Source: Sclerurus mexicanus (lineage: Eukaryota > Chordata > Aves > Passeriformes > Furnariidae). From it: a DNA stretch of 64,000 nt. The stretch spans positions 2,211,622 to 2,275,621 of the forward strand of contig VWZF01000445.1 in the NCBI GenBank assembly GCA_013396755.1, written 5' to 3'. The position numbers and the translations under genes were made by a program. The notes below the pieces were generated by a model that worked only from the letters and a program-made list of their open reading frames with translations, made no database searches and was not told the origin of the DNA. Of this stretch, positions 37,087-49,195 are shown in pieces (position 1 is the stretch's first letter; each line of letters opens with the position of its first letter).

Positions 37087-40000
37087 CATGCTTAGTGTAT
37101 ATGATCATCATGAATGCAGAAAGAATCCAGGCAAACTCTATATTCGTGTATTGTCAAACTTTGGGAGACTTTGGATATTTTCTCAAACATGATTTTGTCT
37201 GTGGAGAATGAGGAAAATAACCCATGGGAGGTAAAAATTCTAAAACAAAGGAGGCAAATAGAAATAGGAAACATTATATCTGGGCTAGTCTTCCCTGTGG
37301 TACACCTATTCTTATTTTGTAGAGAAATCTAGTCTTTTTATATTTCTATTTCTCTTTAATAAGTTAAAACAACCACAGAAAAGAAAAATTTAAGTGATGT
37401 ACTAAGGTTAGCTTTTCTGGAGAATGATTTCCTTGCTAAAGTGCCTATAGGTATCAGTCTGTTAGGATAATCGCAGCATTTTATCATGTTGGCAGATCCT
37501 TTGTAATAATTTTTGTTCCCATTAAGCAACAATAGATGAAAAGAAACCTTGGCTTATGACACCTGTTGGCAGCTTCACAGTTGCTACTGAATTAGAATTG
37601 CAGCAGTAGACACTCCAGACAGGATGTCACCTAAGAGAGAGCTGGCATTTTCAGGGCTGCTGCGTGCTTGTAAAAGCTTGGTTCAGTCTGAGAGCACTGC
37701 CTCATCCTCCTAGTACAGTTCTTCTTTTACTGGTTGCAGTGACAGGCAGCAGGTGAATCACAGGACTGTGAGAGGACAAAAACCAGATACATAAGAACAT
37801 GGAACTCAATTCCATTTCTATGGTAAAATGTAAAGGGTCACAATTAGTGCTTTTCAAACCTAGGAAATTTATCTTCTGATTTTATTTACAGTAACTGATA
37901 ATGCAGACATTTTAGTTATTTTAAGATGAATATATGCTACAATTATTTACTTGATGAGTATGGTAGCAACAATATGTTTAGAAATCGGAAGAAATCTTCA
38001 GGTAAATCCTCACTATAAGGTGTTCATATGTTGCTGTGAGTGCTGCTTCTTTGCCTATTGTTTTCTGTTCCAGAGGGGTAAAACTACGAATGGAATCACA
38101 GCAGGGGCACACCTCTCACATCATTTGTAAATGCACACTGTGTATGAGATCATGTTTTAGTAATGGCACAGGCTGGTTAAGATGTCATGAACTGATTTCA
38201 CATGAAACATTACAGAAGCTTTGAAACTGGAGGCAAAGCAATAGCAGAAAGGAAATTAAACTCCTCCCAAATGCTACATAACATCATACTCAAAACTGTG
38301 TTACTATAATTGTAGGGCAATGGTAAATGGTTTTTTGATATGAAATTGTATCAATAAACACGCTGTGCTGCTAAAATACAATCTTTCTAGTAGCATTCCT
38401 CACACAGTATAACTGGAAACCAAGATGTTACGTTATTTTGCAGGAGACTCAGCTTTACAAATGTCTCTTAACATATATTTTTTGACTTAGAAAGTTATGA
38501 CTTCTGATAAGACAGAACTCCTGTACCAAAACTTGAAGGACAAAAGTGAGAATCTGTGAATGTTGGAGGAGAAATAATAATATTGAAACTGATTTCCTAA
38601 AAACAAAATTAAAGGTAACCAGTGGAAAGTCAGGTTAAAGTTGAGGAAGAACTATATACAGCTTCCCTTACCACGCTGCCTACCTTCAGGCTGGCACTTT
38701 ATGCACTGGAAGTTACACAGATGCTCTCAACTGTGACACACTTTTGTATCAAGCATTATTAGTATGGTACAGGGGCAGTACACTTTCTGGTTACATACAT
38801 TCTAAATCTCACAACTTCTGCACTCTACGCTTTAACTCTGTTCAGCTTGATGCATTGATTGCCAAAAGCTTTTGCTTTTGAATAATTCAAGAAAGTCAGT
38901 TGTCAGTAGGTATATAATTTGGAGAATTGCCTTTGTACTTTTTAAAATCTTCGAGCATGTGCCAGCAACTGACTGAAGCTCAATTTTAACAGTTATGTAC
39001 TAGAGCTGAACTTGTACTGAGTTGTATTTATATGAATAGACTCTAAGGGTTTAGACGTCTCCCATCAGTTTTTTACATAGACTCCAATATCATATTGGAG
39101 AAGAGTTTCACGTCATGTTATTGAACGCAGAGTTGATAGGTCTGATGATTTCCATCAAGCTTTTCACTATGTCATGATACCTGAATGTCAATGATGCATT
39201 GCTATAAAGCTGTGAGCACTGCCAGCTAATTTTGTGTTATTGCAAGGCACGAGAGCCGCTCAAATTCAATCATGGAGTAAAATGGTAAGAACTCTAAAAG
39301 ACGGAGAGAGTGAAAAACTTTCTTGGAGAACCTAGGCATCCTGGATTGCACACAACTGAAAGATGAAGTTTGAACAGAGAAGTTAAAAGCATATGAACAA
39401 AATATGAAGTATTATATGTAAGTTAATCTGTACAAATTCAAGCATGTGGCTCATAAGCACATGACAAGATTGAGCTGAAATTTACTGCATGTAAAATGAG
39501 CCCACATAAAGTAAGTCTGATGAACTCAAGGCATTTAGCACACTAAGTAACCCCTGAACAGCACTACAAGCCTTGCTACTGAGGAGAGAGAGTGATGCCT
39601 TGGCTTTTTTGTAGTATGACAGTGCTGCTTGGGAGTCAAACCCTTGTCAAGTTCAGCACTCTGCAAGGATGCTATATGGACACCTGCAGAGCCCACACTT
39701 GCTAAAAAGCAGGAAAAGGATTTTCATGCCTGCCAGAAATACATTGTGAATGTAACATGTTTAATCTACATATACATTTATATAAAAAAATAATTGTAGC
39801 TTTATTTGGATCTGGACTTTTTTTTTTCCTTTGGAAACACGATGCAAACTTTTTAATATTTTAAAACTTATGGATTAATATGTCTATAATCATTACAGGT
39901 ATGATTAACAGTAATTCTAGTACACATTCAAAGAAGTAGAAAACAATACATTTAGCAAGATGCCATTTCTGTCCTCTGCAACCCACAATGTGAAGGAAGA

Positions 40001-43000
40001 AATGAAAAGATGTGAGAGGAGGCAACTCCACCAGTGCCCCCAGGATGCTCATGTTTCTTTTCATTTCAATCTAGACAAATCTCTTGGCTTGATAGAATCT
40101 TCAGTTATGGGGAGTGGAAGAATAGGATGTGTAAAATTTAGACAAATATGGTGTTGTCAGCTTTGGAGGGTTGGCCTGAATTTTACTCCCTCAGTCATAT
40201 ATCTCTTCCTGTTTTTGTCAGAGATGTCAATGCTCATGATGTTTATCCCATTCCAGGGTCAGTTCTCATATGATCCTTAAGTTATTTTACACTTCTCTGG
40301 TGCAGTGTCCAGATTTGTTCCAGCAATGGATGATGGCTGTCTTTATGTAAGGCAATTACATTTGAAAAGCAAAATGCAGAATTTGCTTGACTTTCTGTTA
40401 ACTTGTTTTCTGTGATGTAAAAGAGTAGAGGTCATAATTGTGGATGAGGTGGAAAAGTTAATGGTAAAGCTCAAGGTGTTCTTTCTAAATGGTTAATTTT
40501 GTTAATTCTCTACTCTTTGAACTACGAGAATTACCTTTTTTTTCCCTGAGTAGTAAATTATTATGCCTTTCACCGCCTTCCAAATTACTGTTGTTTTTCC
40601 ATTTCCACTTTTATTTCCTACCACTCCATACCTGCTTCTCTTTCCCTCATTGCTCCTTTCTGACTCCTTCATAAACATTTTATTTTCTATTTATCCCATT
40701 CCTCTCTTTCATGCCACTTCTTAAGTTTCTCTCTCTCTTAATGTAGTTAGCTGGCCTAGAGTACAATCTTGCCTAATTGTGCAATGAGTACAACCTCACC
40801 TACTCTTCCTGCAAACCAGCCATGCAGCCATTGTTGAAGAAATAATGCATAGACAATAATAATTAGCAGTCTATAAAAAGCTTTGAAACAATAAACTTTT
40901 TTCCCTGATTGTGGGCTGAGGTGTTGATTAGAGCTAAAATGTATTTTATTTAACTCTAAAACTATTGTCTTAGCCAATCATAGTAATTTTTCTTCAGTTT
41001 TGAACAACAGCCTCTGGACTGGGTGTGGGACTACATTTTATATGGTTTCTGTGCAGGGAAGTAAATCGTAGCAAGCTACTTTGGGCTTCTGTAGTTCAAA
41101 CCCATTATTGTGTAGTGTAAAGGAAAAAGAAAGTATTTGCTAAATCATAATTAAGACTGAAATAGCCCCTCAGACTTTCTTAAAAACCAGCTAAATCTGA
41201 GAACATTGATCTTTGCAGCCTTTTCATACAGGGCTTGTACCAGGCAGATCTCATGAAAAGGCTTGAGTAGGATGCAGCTTTGATATTTCAGTATGCCATA
41301 TTAAGTAACTTTTAGAACTTCTTTTATTGCTTAACTTGTGAGAGTATTTACCAAGTTTTTATTAGAAGTAGGTTTCCAGGTTTCTCTGCCTTTATCCTGC
41401 CGCCTACAGTATTTAGTGAAGCCTAACTTGGGGAGGAATTGTTCTTGGTTTTATTCTCTAAGTGATCCAGTCCTAACAATGAGTCCATGATGATCAATTT
41501 AATTTAATTTATGTTTTGTCATAAACTGTTACCTTCTTGACTTGTCTGTGTAATATGCAGCCTCACTCAAAAGAGCTGTTGGATACATTTTCAATTGCTT
41601 TGTGTGAGTCATTGTTCTAGAGGGAGCTTTTATTATAGTTTTAATACTGAGGATGATAAATTTACATGTATAAGAACAAGTACATGCTGTATTAGATTTA
41701 CACCTGTTTCCTGTGTCTGCATATATTCACACACAAATACACATTCGCTTCAGTATGCACACAGACTCACAGGGTCTTGGAGACAGAAGGATAAGAAGGA
41801 AACATTGTGATGCTGCCAAGAGGAAGCACAATATCTTTGGTCATGATTATTATTCATTATTTATTCCTGTTGCTGCATATGACAAGGTTGTTCACACACG
41901 GTTGTCTCTATCCCTCTTGCATAGTCACTTAGGCTGCTTGCCATTTTTCCATGCTAAGTCAGCAACTTCAAAAACAATATGATGTGAGAGAGGAGGAGGA
42001 CAGGCTGATCCTGGACATGCTGAAATGTCAAAAAAAGCTCACCTGAAATGAGAAGCTGAATACCTACCACCCCAAGAGACTATCTTTAACCTCCTGCAAG
42101 CACATGAACAACTAATCAGGAAATAACCAACTATAAGAATATGGTACAGGGAGAGCAATTTATAAACAGGTGAGATCGAGTCACAGTAATCAGAAAAGTA
42201 GACCAGATCTAACTGAAGATCTTCCTGCTAGAGGCATACAAGTTAGGAGTAAGGGTTGTATGTGTGTTTGCTTGTTTGTTTTTGGCAATTGCTTTATGTT
42301 GCTGGGGACAGGCAGGACAAGTTGCTCAAGCATAAAGTCTCAGTGCATCTTGCCTCACCTTGCCATCTGCATCATGGGCAGATATACTTGAGTCAGTCAC
42401 ACTGCACTCCATCTACATATCCAAGGCATTTTTTGAGTTCAGTTTATCCGCTCATTTTAGGTATCTTCTTTAGGATTAGTGGTGCTCTGCTTATGCCCCC
42501 TCCTCTCCACTCCCTGCAGTGAGCACCCTGCTCCTGTGGACACCTGCAGCACATGCTGAAGACATCTACACTGGATCAAGTAACTCTCAACTGAGCTTTG
42601 GGAACTGGCTGTGCTTACTTTTGCCCTCAGTAAGCATGAGGTCAGCTACACTGCCTGCAGTATGGTGAAAGATTTGAATTAGTGTAATTTACCTTGCATT
42701 TGCATGCTTTCATGCGTGACTGGTCACTACTGTTCCTCTGAGGCAAGCTGTCATGTGTCTCCCCCAGTACTGATGCAGTTACTCTGACAGGAAAAGTGCT
42801 TCCATTACTACTTTTTCTGCTATGTGAGTCAGTATCAGCCAACATGGCAAAATGGTTTAGCTTTTTTACTAGTATAACCTAAGTCTCTGCTAGGAGCTGG
42901 CCCTGCAGTTGTGCCTGTGGCAGGCTCATATAGAAGCATTAATGCAGGGATCTGCTGGGGTGATCCTAGGGGAATAAAGTAACATCAGACATCTCATGGG

Positions 43001-43599
43001 TGAGGGATGAAGGGTAGAGTCCTTCAGAGAGTGAGTTAAAACACACATTGCAAACTTGCTCCCCAATGTTAACTCCACATGAAATATAATTTTAGATGTC
43101 TAAAGTTTGAACGTGGCAATGATGTATATAGCTGACAGCAAATGTAATTGATAAACACACTCAAGTAAACTAAACCATCATTTAAAACATAAAGTGAAAT
43201 AAAGAAATTAATTTCAAGTTAGTTGCTGATTGCTAAAAAACCTTTGGTTTCATTTCCAGGTCCATCATTTTCCACCTCATCTACTTGGGAAACTGTGTCA
43301 TTAAAACTGAACAAGAACAAACAATCTTAAAAAACAAGCTGTCTTTCACATCTACGTCAGTGATAATAGCCAGCTTTTGGTGTGTGATTCTGACAGCATC
43401 AAAATGAGAAGATCTGGCAGTGGTACCCTGTTTGGGTATTTTGGAAGGAGGTTTTGGAGATTACTTTGTGTTTTCTGAACTGTTTGAATTATTTACTGGC
43501 AGCCACAGGCTAGTGGCATTTTACAGTATGTTAAAACCAAGCTTTGATATCTGAAAATAGCTCCTTTGGTACAGTGCTTGTCTTCCTTGATTCTCACAT
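37087..43599. other. Unique AT-rich DNA, no gene seen
   Basis: No gene or transposon was recognised. Contains a 19-bp near-perfect palindrome (39082-39100), a pyrimidine-rich block at about 40500-40735 and a TTTG-like run near 42262-42283. Confidence 0.55.
39082..39100 (+). repeat. 19-bp palindrome
   Basis: CTCCAATAT and ATATTGGAG are perfect reverse complements around a single central C. No binding-site family can be named with confidence. Confidence 0.85.
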
Positions 43600-44060
43600 A
43601 AGCTGCATATTTATCATAGCTGAGTGATAAATGGTGAGATTCTGCTGTTTTATATGCAGTGAAATGACAAGGTCAGTTTTAATTAAGCTGAGATCAAGCC
43701 CAGTCTGTATTGCACACTTCTGATTAGGTTACTTCAAATTAACATAAGTTTTTGGAGACTTCACTGAAGTCAGTGGTGTTAAACACCAGCTGTGCTGGCA
43801 GATAAGCGTGGGATATAAGAAGGAGATAGAATTCACATTGAAATTAGCACTTGGCACAATATAATTCTCTGATTGCAAACTATGTGAAGTTGCCTGTGCT
43901 AATTGGTTGATTTTATTTGAAGCAGATGTTGTTAGCTTTCCCACTAATGATCTGGAGAGAAATTTTTTTTGAAAGAGATGCCATGTTAGGTTCTCTGCAG
44001 TATAATAAGCTAATTACAACTTTAAGTACTTGCAGTAATTAGCACAATGTGTATAAAGTG
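43600..44060. other. Motif-rich AT segment, possible conserved noncoding element
   Basis: No open frame of note. Homeodomain-like TAATTA/TTAATT words recur at 43681 and 44015-44043. Three small stems lie side by side: GACTTCA/TGAAGTC (43757-43771), TGGTGT/ACACCA (43774-43788) and CCAGC/GCTGG (43786-43798). The texture resembles developmental enhancers, but conservation cannot be judged from one sequence. Confidence 0.25.
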
Positions 44061-44857
44061 GTCCTGATCTTTTCACCCTGCTGCATTATTGTTAGGACAT
44101 CTAAAAAACAAAAAAAGTGAGTTAGCTGGATTTAGTTTCCCCCATCTAGCTTTTTGTTTTCCCAGACTTTTATATCAAGGAGATAATGAGCTAGACTTTT
44201 ATCCTTATTTTGAAGCACACCAAAAAGATTTAAACCTTTCACCTGTTTTTCCTCTCTCTTCTCTAAATCAAATCTGCTTAGTTTTATCTGTCCATTGATG
44301 TAAAGTCTTCCAGCATCTTAAAAATCTGATTAATAAACAGTTCTGTACAGAAATGGAGTATTTGTTCTCTATTAATTCATTTAATCACTTGCCCATGGAT
44401 TACCAAGATGCAAAGTATATCTGACCTATAGAAAGAAAACAAACAAACCCACCCTGGAAGCTTCCTCCTTTTTAGAACAACTGTGCTACTTGTGGTTTGT
44501 ACTGTTGGTGATTAAAAACTGCTGGCAGTTTGCAAAAGACACAGGAAGACCCATTGAGTGATCCTGCTCGTAGAAAAAATGAAAATCAAAATGAGTGATA
44601 TGAAAACACTAAATCAGATATTATCCTCATAATACCTTTTGAAACTCAGTATGACGGCTGCAGATGGTGGGTAAACTAGAGAAACGGTTGTTCTGAAAAT
44701 ACAGTTTAACAAATACTTCAGTTTACCCAGTGGTCTCCTGGCGTGGTTTGGTGAAACTTGCTTTTCAGAAACCTTCACCTGTTATTCACATCAAAGATGG
44801 TTTCACTTCTTAGTGGAAGTCACTGGAAGCCAGATAGAACCATTTGCACAAATATGG

Positions 44858-45406
44858 TCACATTGTCCAGTTCCCTTGTTTTGTGGGCTGAGGAATGACA
44901 TGCTCAACTGTCTTGAACAAATTATGCCATTTCAGGAATGCCTCCAGGGCCCCAGCCACTTGTGTGACACACATAAACTGGTTACCTGAGGCTGGTGCCA
45001 TAAGGCATCTCCTTGCCACTACCTGAGAGAAGGGCCAGGGGACTGTCACTGAGTTTGTGAGCTGGATAACTGATTTATTGCCTGGAATTGCAAGGGTAGA
45101 TATTTCCAGACAGCAGGTGCATTGCACAGGCATTTTGTGGTGGGCCATGGACTGAAGCCTGTTCACATTCAGCCAGGTTGATTTGCAGCCAGTGAACTGT
45201 CCCATGTGACTGCTTGCAAAGACTGGCACAGTGAGAAAGAGGCTGACAAAGTACAAGCCCACATAGTCTCTTGGGCTGCTACGTGCAGTGGCATCCATGA
45301 CACTTGTGGGTGTAGAGCAGGAGGGAGCTGTTGATAACCCTGAGCAGCCAGCAGTTCTAGTGGACTCACTGTCTGAAAAGATACTCTGATGAAGTGCAAG
45401 AAACAC
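44858..45406 (-). other. Unrecognised 182-codon open frame (GTG-initiated)
   Basis: Outside recognised transposons this is the longest open frame in the window. It opens with GTG; the first ATG is codon 37, leaving a 146-codon ATG frame. The peptide is rich in serine, threonine and cysteine, with a hydrophobic stretch near residues 49-64 (VGLYFVSLFLTVPVFA) that could span a membrane. No family is recognised. A second minus frame (45169-45441) is open over the same DNA, and local GC is higher than average, so chance is a real possibility. An old gene fragment or unknown repeat is the alternative. Confidence 0.25.
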
Positions 45407-47054
45407 CCAAATGTTTCTTCTTTAAGTCTTTTTAACTGCAAGTCATATCCATGAACTCTGTTTCCCCTTGGTGCATACCAGAACAGAATAGTTTCAACCC
45501 ATCATGTTCTCTCTCTTTCTCACTTTCCCTCCTCCCCTCTTATATACTGGTTTTCAAACAAAATATTCTGTGTGTTAGGGCATGGGTTGACTGTCCTTGT
45601 GTATCTCTTCGTAAAGTGCATGTAAAGAAGGTGTTCAAAAACAAATCTTGGATTTAGCTTGGTATTTTCAGGGGTTAACAAAAGGGACACGAAATTTAAA
45701 ATATTTATTTACTTCCATTAAACTTTCTCTTTTTAGATAGACTGGTAAATCCACATCTTCAGAATGTGGGTAGGAAAAGGAAATATTTGTCATCATGACA
45801 GTGGTGAGCTTTAAGCAAATCTCTTGAGTTAGTTCTAAATCATCACTTAAAATAAACCACAACTTGATTTCTGTAACTCCCTAAAACCGAATTAATTACA
45901 TTTATTGCCTTAGGCAAAATCTTCTAGCTGTGGGTTTAAGCTAAAGCAAACATGCTACTTCCCTTCAGTCTGAAGAATTGGCAAGTAAAGATTCTTTGTT
46001 ATTTTAATCTCATGATTCAATCTCCTGCTGCATTAATTTGGTGATTTGACTAATTGGTGGTTTAACCTATTATTAATGTTCCACCATTAATTTTCTGATG
46101 CAATTTTAATGACATCTTGATGTCACTTGAATTAAAGTCTGTTTTAGTCTAAAAAAAAAGAGAGCAGTAGTTTTGGGTGTGGTTATCTATTTGCTGAATT
46201 TTACTGCCTTTCTTCATTCTAATAAAAGTCATGGAAGTTTAGAGAGTTGTACCTTTTTAATATAACAGACTAGGCTTTAATCCTGAGTCAAACAATTAAT
46301 TTATGGAAGAATTTCTGTGGTTTTAACTGAAATAAACAGAGTCCATTACATTGTTCCTAGCCCATTACTCTGTCTGGAGATACTACTCCAAGGACTGCAT
46401 GGAATGTATGTAAAAGCCTTTGCATGAAAAAATGCCTTCTAGGTCAAGTGATGGTGACCATGAATATCCCCTCTGGAGTATGGTGAGATAATGATGCAAA
46501 AACTGAGTTCTTGGCTTTGCTACAGCTCATCCTAAGTCTCCACACAAGTCCCTTCATTTCCTTATGTGTCACTTTCTAACCTTGACTCAATTAAATGGTG
46601 ATCTCACTTCATTCCTTTCACCTTTTACATGTTTCATCTGTTTGTGGTGTAAATGTGTCAGAGCATAGATTATTTTCCATCTATCGTTATGATCTCTACA
46701 GTGTTGGTTGGGATCTTGAAGGGCTGTATGATACACATCAGTAACAGCAACTGTGTAATTAAAGCTGGGTAATACCAGGTATGGTGGAACCAGAATAACC
46801 TATAAACAGACGCACAGAAAGAGTGACTCCACTGCTTCTGCAGCTTTGCAACAGCCCTTCTGAATCATGATTGCATTGCACCGAATCTGACACAGAGAAG
46901 CGCAAGATGTGTTGACAGAAATTGTAAGAAATGCCAAGATGTGAACAGTCATCTCATTTTCTAATTTATTTAGCAGTGCAGTGCAACTTGCAGGGGGATG
47001 AGCCATGCAGCTTGCCCAGCAGCAGATGTGGTGACAACCTGGGTCTGGCCATGC

Positions 47055-47115
47055 AGCACACAGACACACAGCCCCCCAACACACACCCACCCACACAAAA
47101 CATCACCGCACCCCG
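47055..47115 (+). repeat. CA/CCA-rich low-complexity tract
   Basis: Interrupted CACA, CCCC and ACACCCACC runs on the plus strand. A decayed dinucleotide repeat. Confidence 0.8.
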
Positions 47116-49142
47116 GCCCCTCTTTGGCTAAAGAGACGCTAAGGTCAAAGCACTGTCACTTAGCAACTAATGAGAGCTGATTAATCCATTTGTGGGCGTC
47201 ACATGCTGCAGTGATGTATGGGAGTCTGTGCCTGCTTCTACCCTTTGTGTAGTGGCAGGAAAAGCAAGTAACAATAATAGCAGTACGACATCAGTAATGC
47301 TGACAACGGCATCATTAGATGTATAAATAACTACAGACAACAGTCACTTTCTGTTTTTAATGCTAGCATTATTTGTTGAATTTCTAAACTTCACTATTGT
47401 TTCTTTGAAGGCTTTGCTATAGATGGGATTTAAATGTGAAGGGAATCATCCTGGTAGACACATAACAATTCAGTTTTTCCAGAAAAGAAAGCTCTTTGCT
47501 TTCCAGTGGATTCCCTATGTAAGCAAAGCTCCCCTTAATCTTCAGTGTATGTTCCACAAAAGCCTGATCAAACTAAAATAAAGTGAAACTTTACTGAAAG
47601 CAATTCTTTTGAATTTTAGGGGCCTCTGAAGAGTTAAATAAAAATAGGGTATTTTATAAAGCATCTACTTGCTGTCCACACCACACAGTCCAGAAGGACA
47701 GTACCTCACCCCATCAATGTCTAATGAACTGTGCAGTTCCATATGATTTATCGTTGCTGGTGTTCCACCAGGAATGATCAATAATGTATTCTATATAATT
47801 TCTTTTTACTTCCAAATGCACACAGCAGGGTAGAGAAACTTTTATTAAATTGTTAGAAAAAAGTAGAAAGACTTTCCATATTTTAACAGAGAAGACCTTA
47901 GCAGACTTGGTTTGCCTTTTAAAGGCTTAAAGCCAAAAGCAAAACTATCTTTCACATACAGTTTCCTTATTTTTAAGTAGAAGATCTCCTGAAAATAAAT
48001 AAGACTTCATATGTGAAAAAGAGACTTTAGAGGGAGTAGTTTAAACAGAGGAGATAAAACTGCAAAGAATTTTTTACCATTCAGTTTAGACAATAAAGCC
48101 AGAAAAGCAATCTCCTAGAGGCTACAAAACAAGCAACAAGCAGTGAAATTTGACTCAGACCCAGAGGAAATACAATGTTGCTCTGTTTTTCCTGTCCTTC
48201 ATCTTCCCACTCCCTCAAATGCCCGCATGAGACCTTCTGTTTTCAGGCATTAATTTTACATTTTTTTTCCTGCCTCAAGGGGATAACGGAAAGCAAAATT
48301 GTCTCCCTTAAATGATCAAATTATTTTGGAGGCAGAAGTGAAGAGAAAAGGCTGATTCTCCTGCTGCAACCAGACCAATCTGAGGTATAATATATTTTTT
48401 GCTTCTATCATGATCACTTACCTTCTCAGTCTTGTTTATTATAACCGCTGAGAAAATTGTGCCGGAGGAATTTTCTTCTGATTAGTGATTAGACACAAAA
48501 GGAAACTTGGGCTGTCTTACCCACTCATTCCATTTTCTTTGTGCCAGGCTCTCACCAACACATGCTTTCTCCCCAGACTTTCCTGAGAATGCTCTTTCTT
48601 GTGTGCTGCATTCACGCTCCCCAAAAAACATGGGAATCAGATGTTTGTCCTGTGACCAAGGGTGCTTTGGAGCTGCAAATGTGAGGTCTGATTTGCTTTT
48701 CTAAATCTCTGTGAGCCTGTGGGAAATGGCTGATGCTGGCTGAGGAACACTGAAAACACCTGTTGCACAGACCTTGCAAAGGAGCAAGGCAGCTCTGCCC
48801 ACAAAGTCAGAACATGAGAGTCAGAGCATGGGGACATACATGTCTTCTTCAAGTGTATTTAAACCCTACCTGATCTCTGAAGCTTATGAGAGGCAACTGG
48901 ATGGTCAAGAGTATGAAGACAAATAGGAGCAAAGATGCCTTTTCCATATGGTTTATAACCCCAGCCTCCCCTCCCGCCTCCTCATAAATGTCCAGTCTCC
49001 GCACTGCACTGAAAACAAACGTGGCAGAAAGGCCTTTATAGCATTTACAAGAAGGAAGAAGCACCTCCACTGCAACTCCCATTACATTTAATATTTTAAG
49101 AGTAGAACAGAAGGGGAAAGAAGCTGTTGTTTTGTCCCTGAT

Positions 49143-49195
49143 TTATAGAATGGCTTAGGTTGGAAGGGACATTAAAGATCATCTAGTTTCAGCAT
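49143..49195 (-). mobile_element. CR1 3'-tail stub (minus strand)
   Basis: About 50 bp match the reverse complement of the CR1 3' end: TAGAATGGCTTAGGTTGG, AAGGGAC and AAAGATCATCTAG in the right order and spacing. The match stops abruptly after about 49195, so only the extreme 3' terminus was inserted or retained. Confidence 0.88.

Larger units (their letters stand above)
44061..49140. other. Unique AT-rich DNA with possible regulatory segments
   Basis: Apart from the 182-codon frame, nothing gene-like. The segment 45895-46150 is dense in TTAATT, TAATTGG and CATTAAT words. The segment 47130-47400 contains TTAGCAACTAATGAG and GATTAATCC. Both have the look of homeobox-bound elements. A CA-rich tract lies at 47055-47115. 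Confidence 0.4.

Noticed and set aside
47055..47115. Interstitial telomeric or satellite array
   Set aside because: Only interrupted CA/CCA runs, with no TTAGGG units and no long period.
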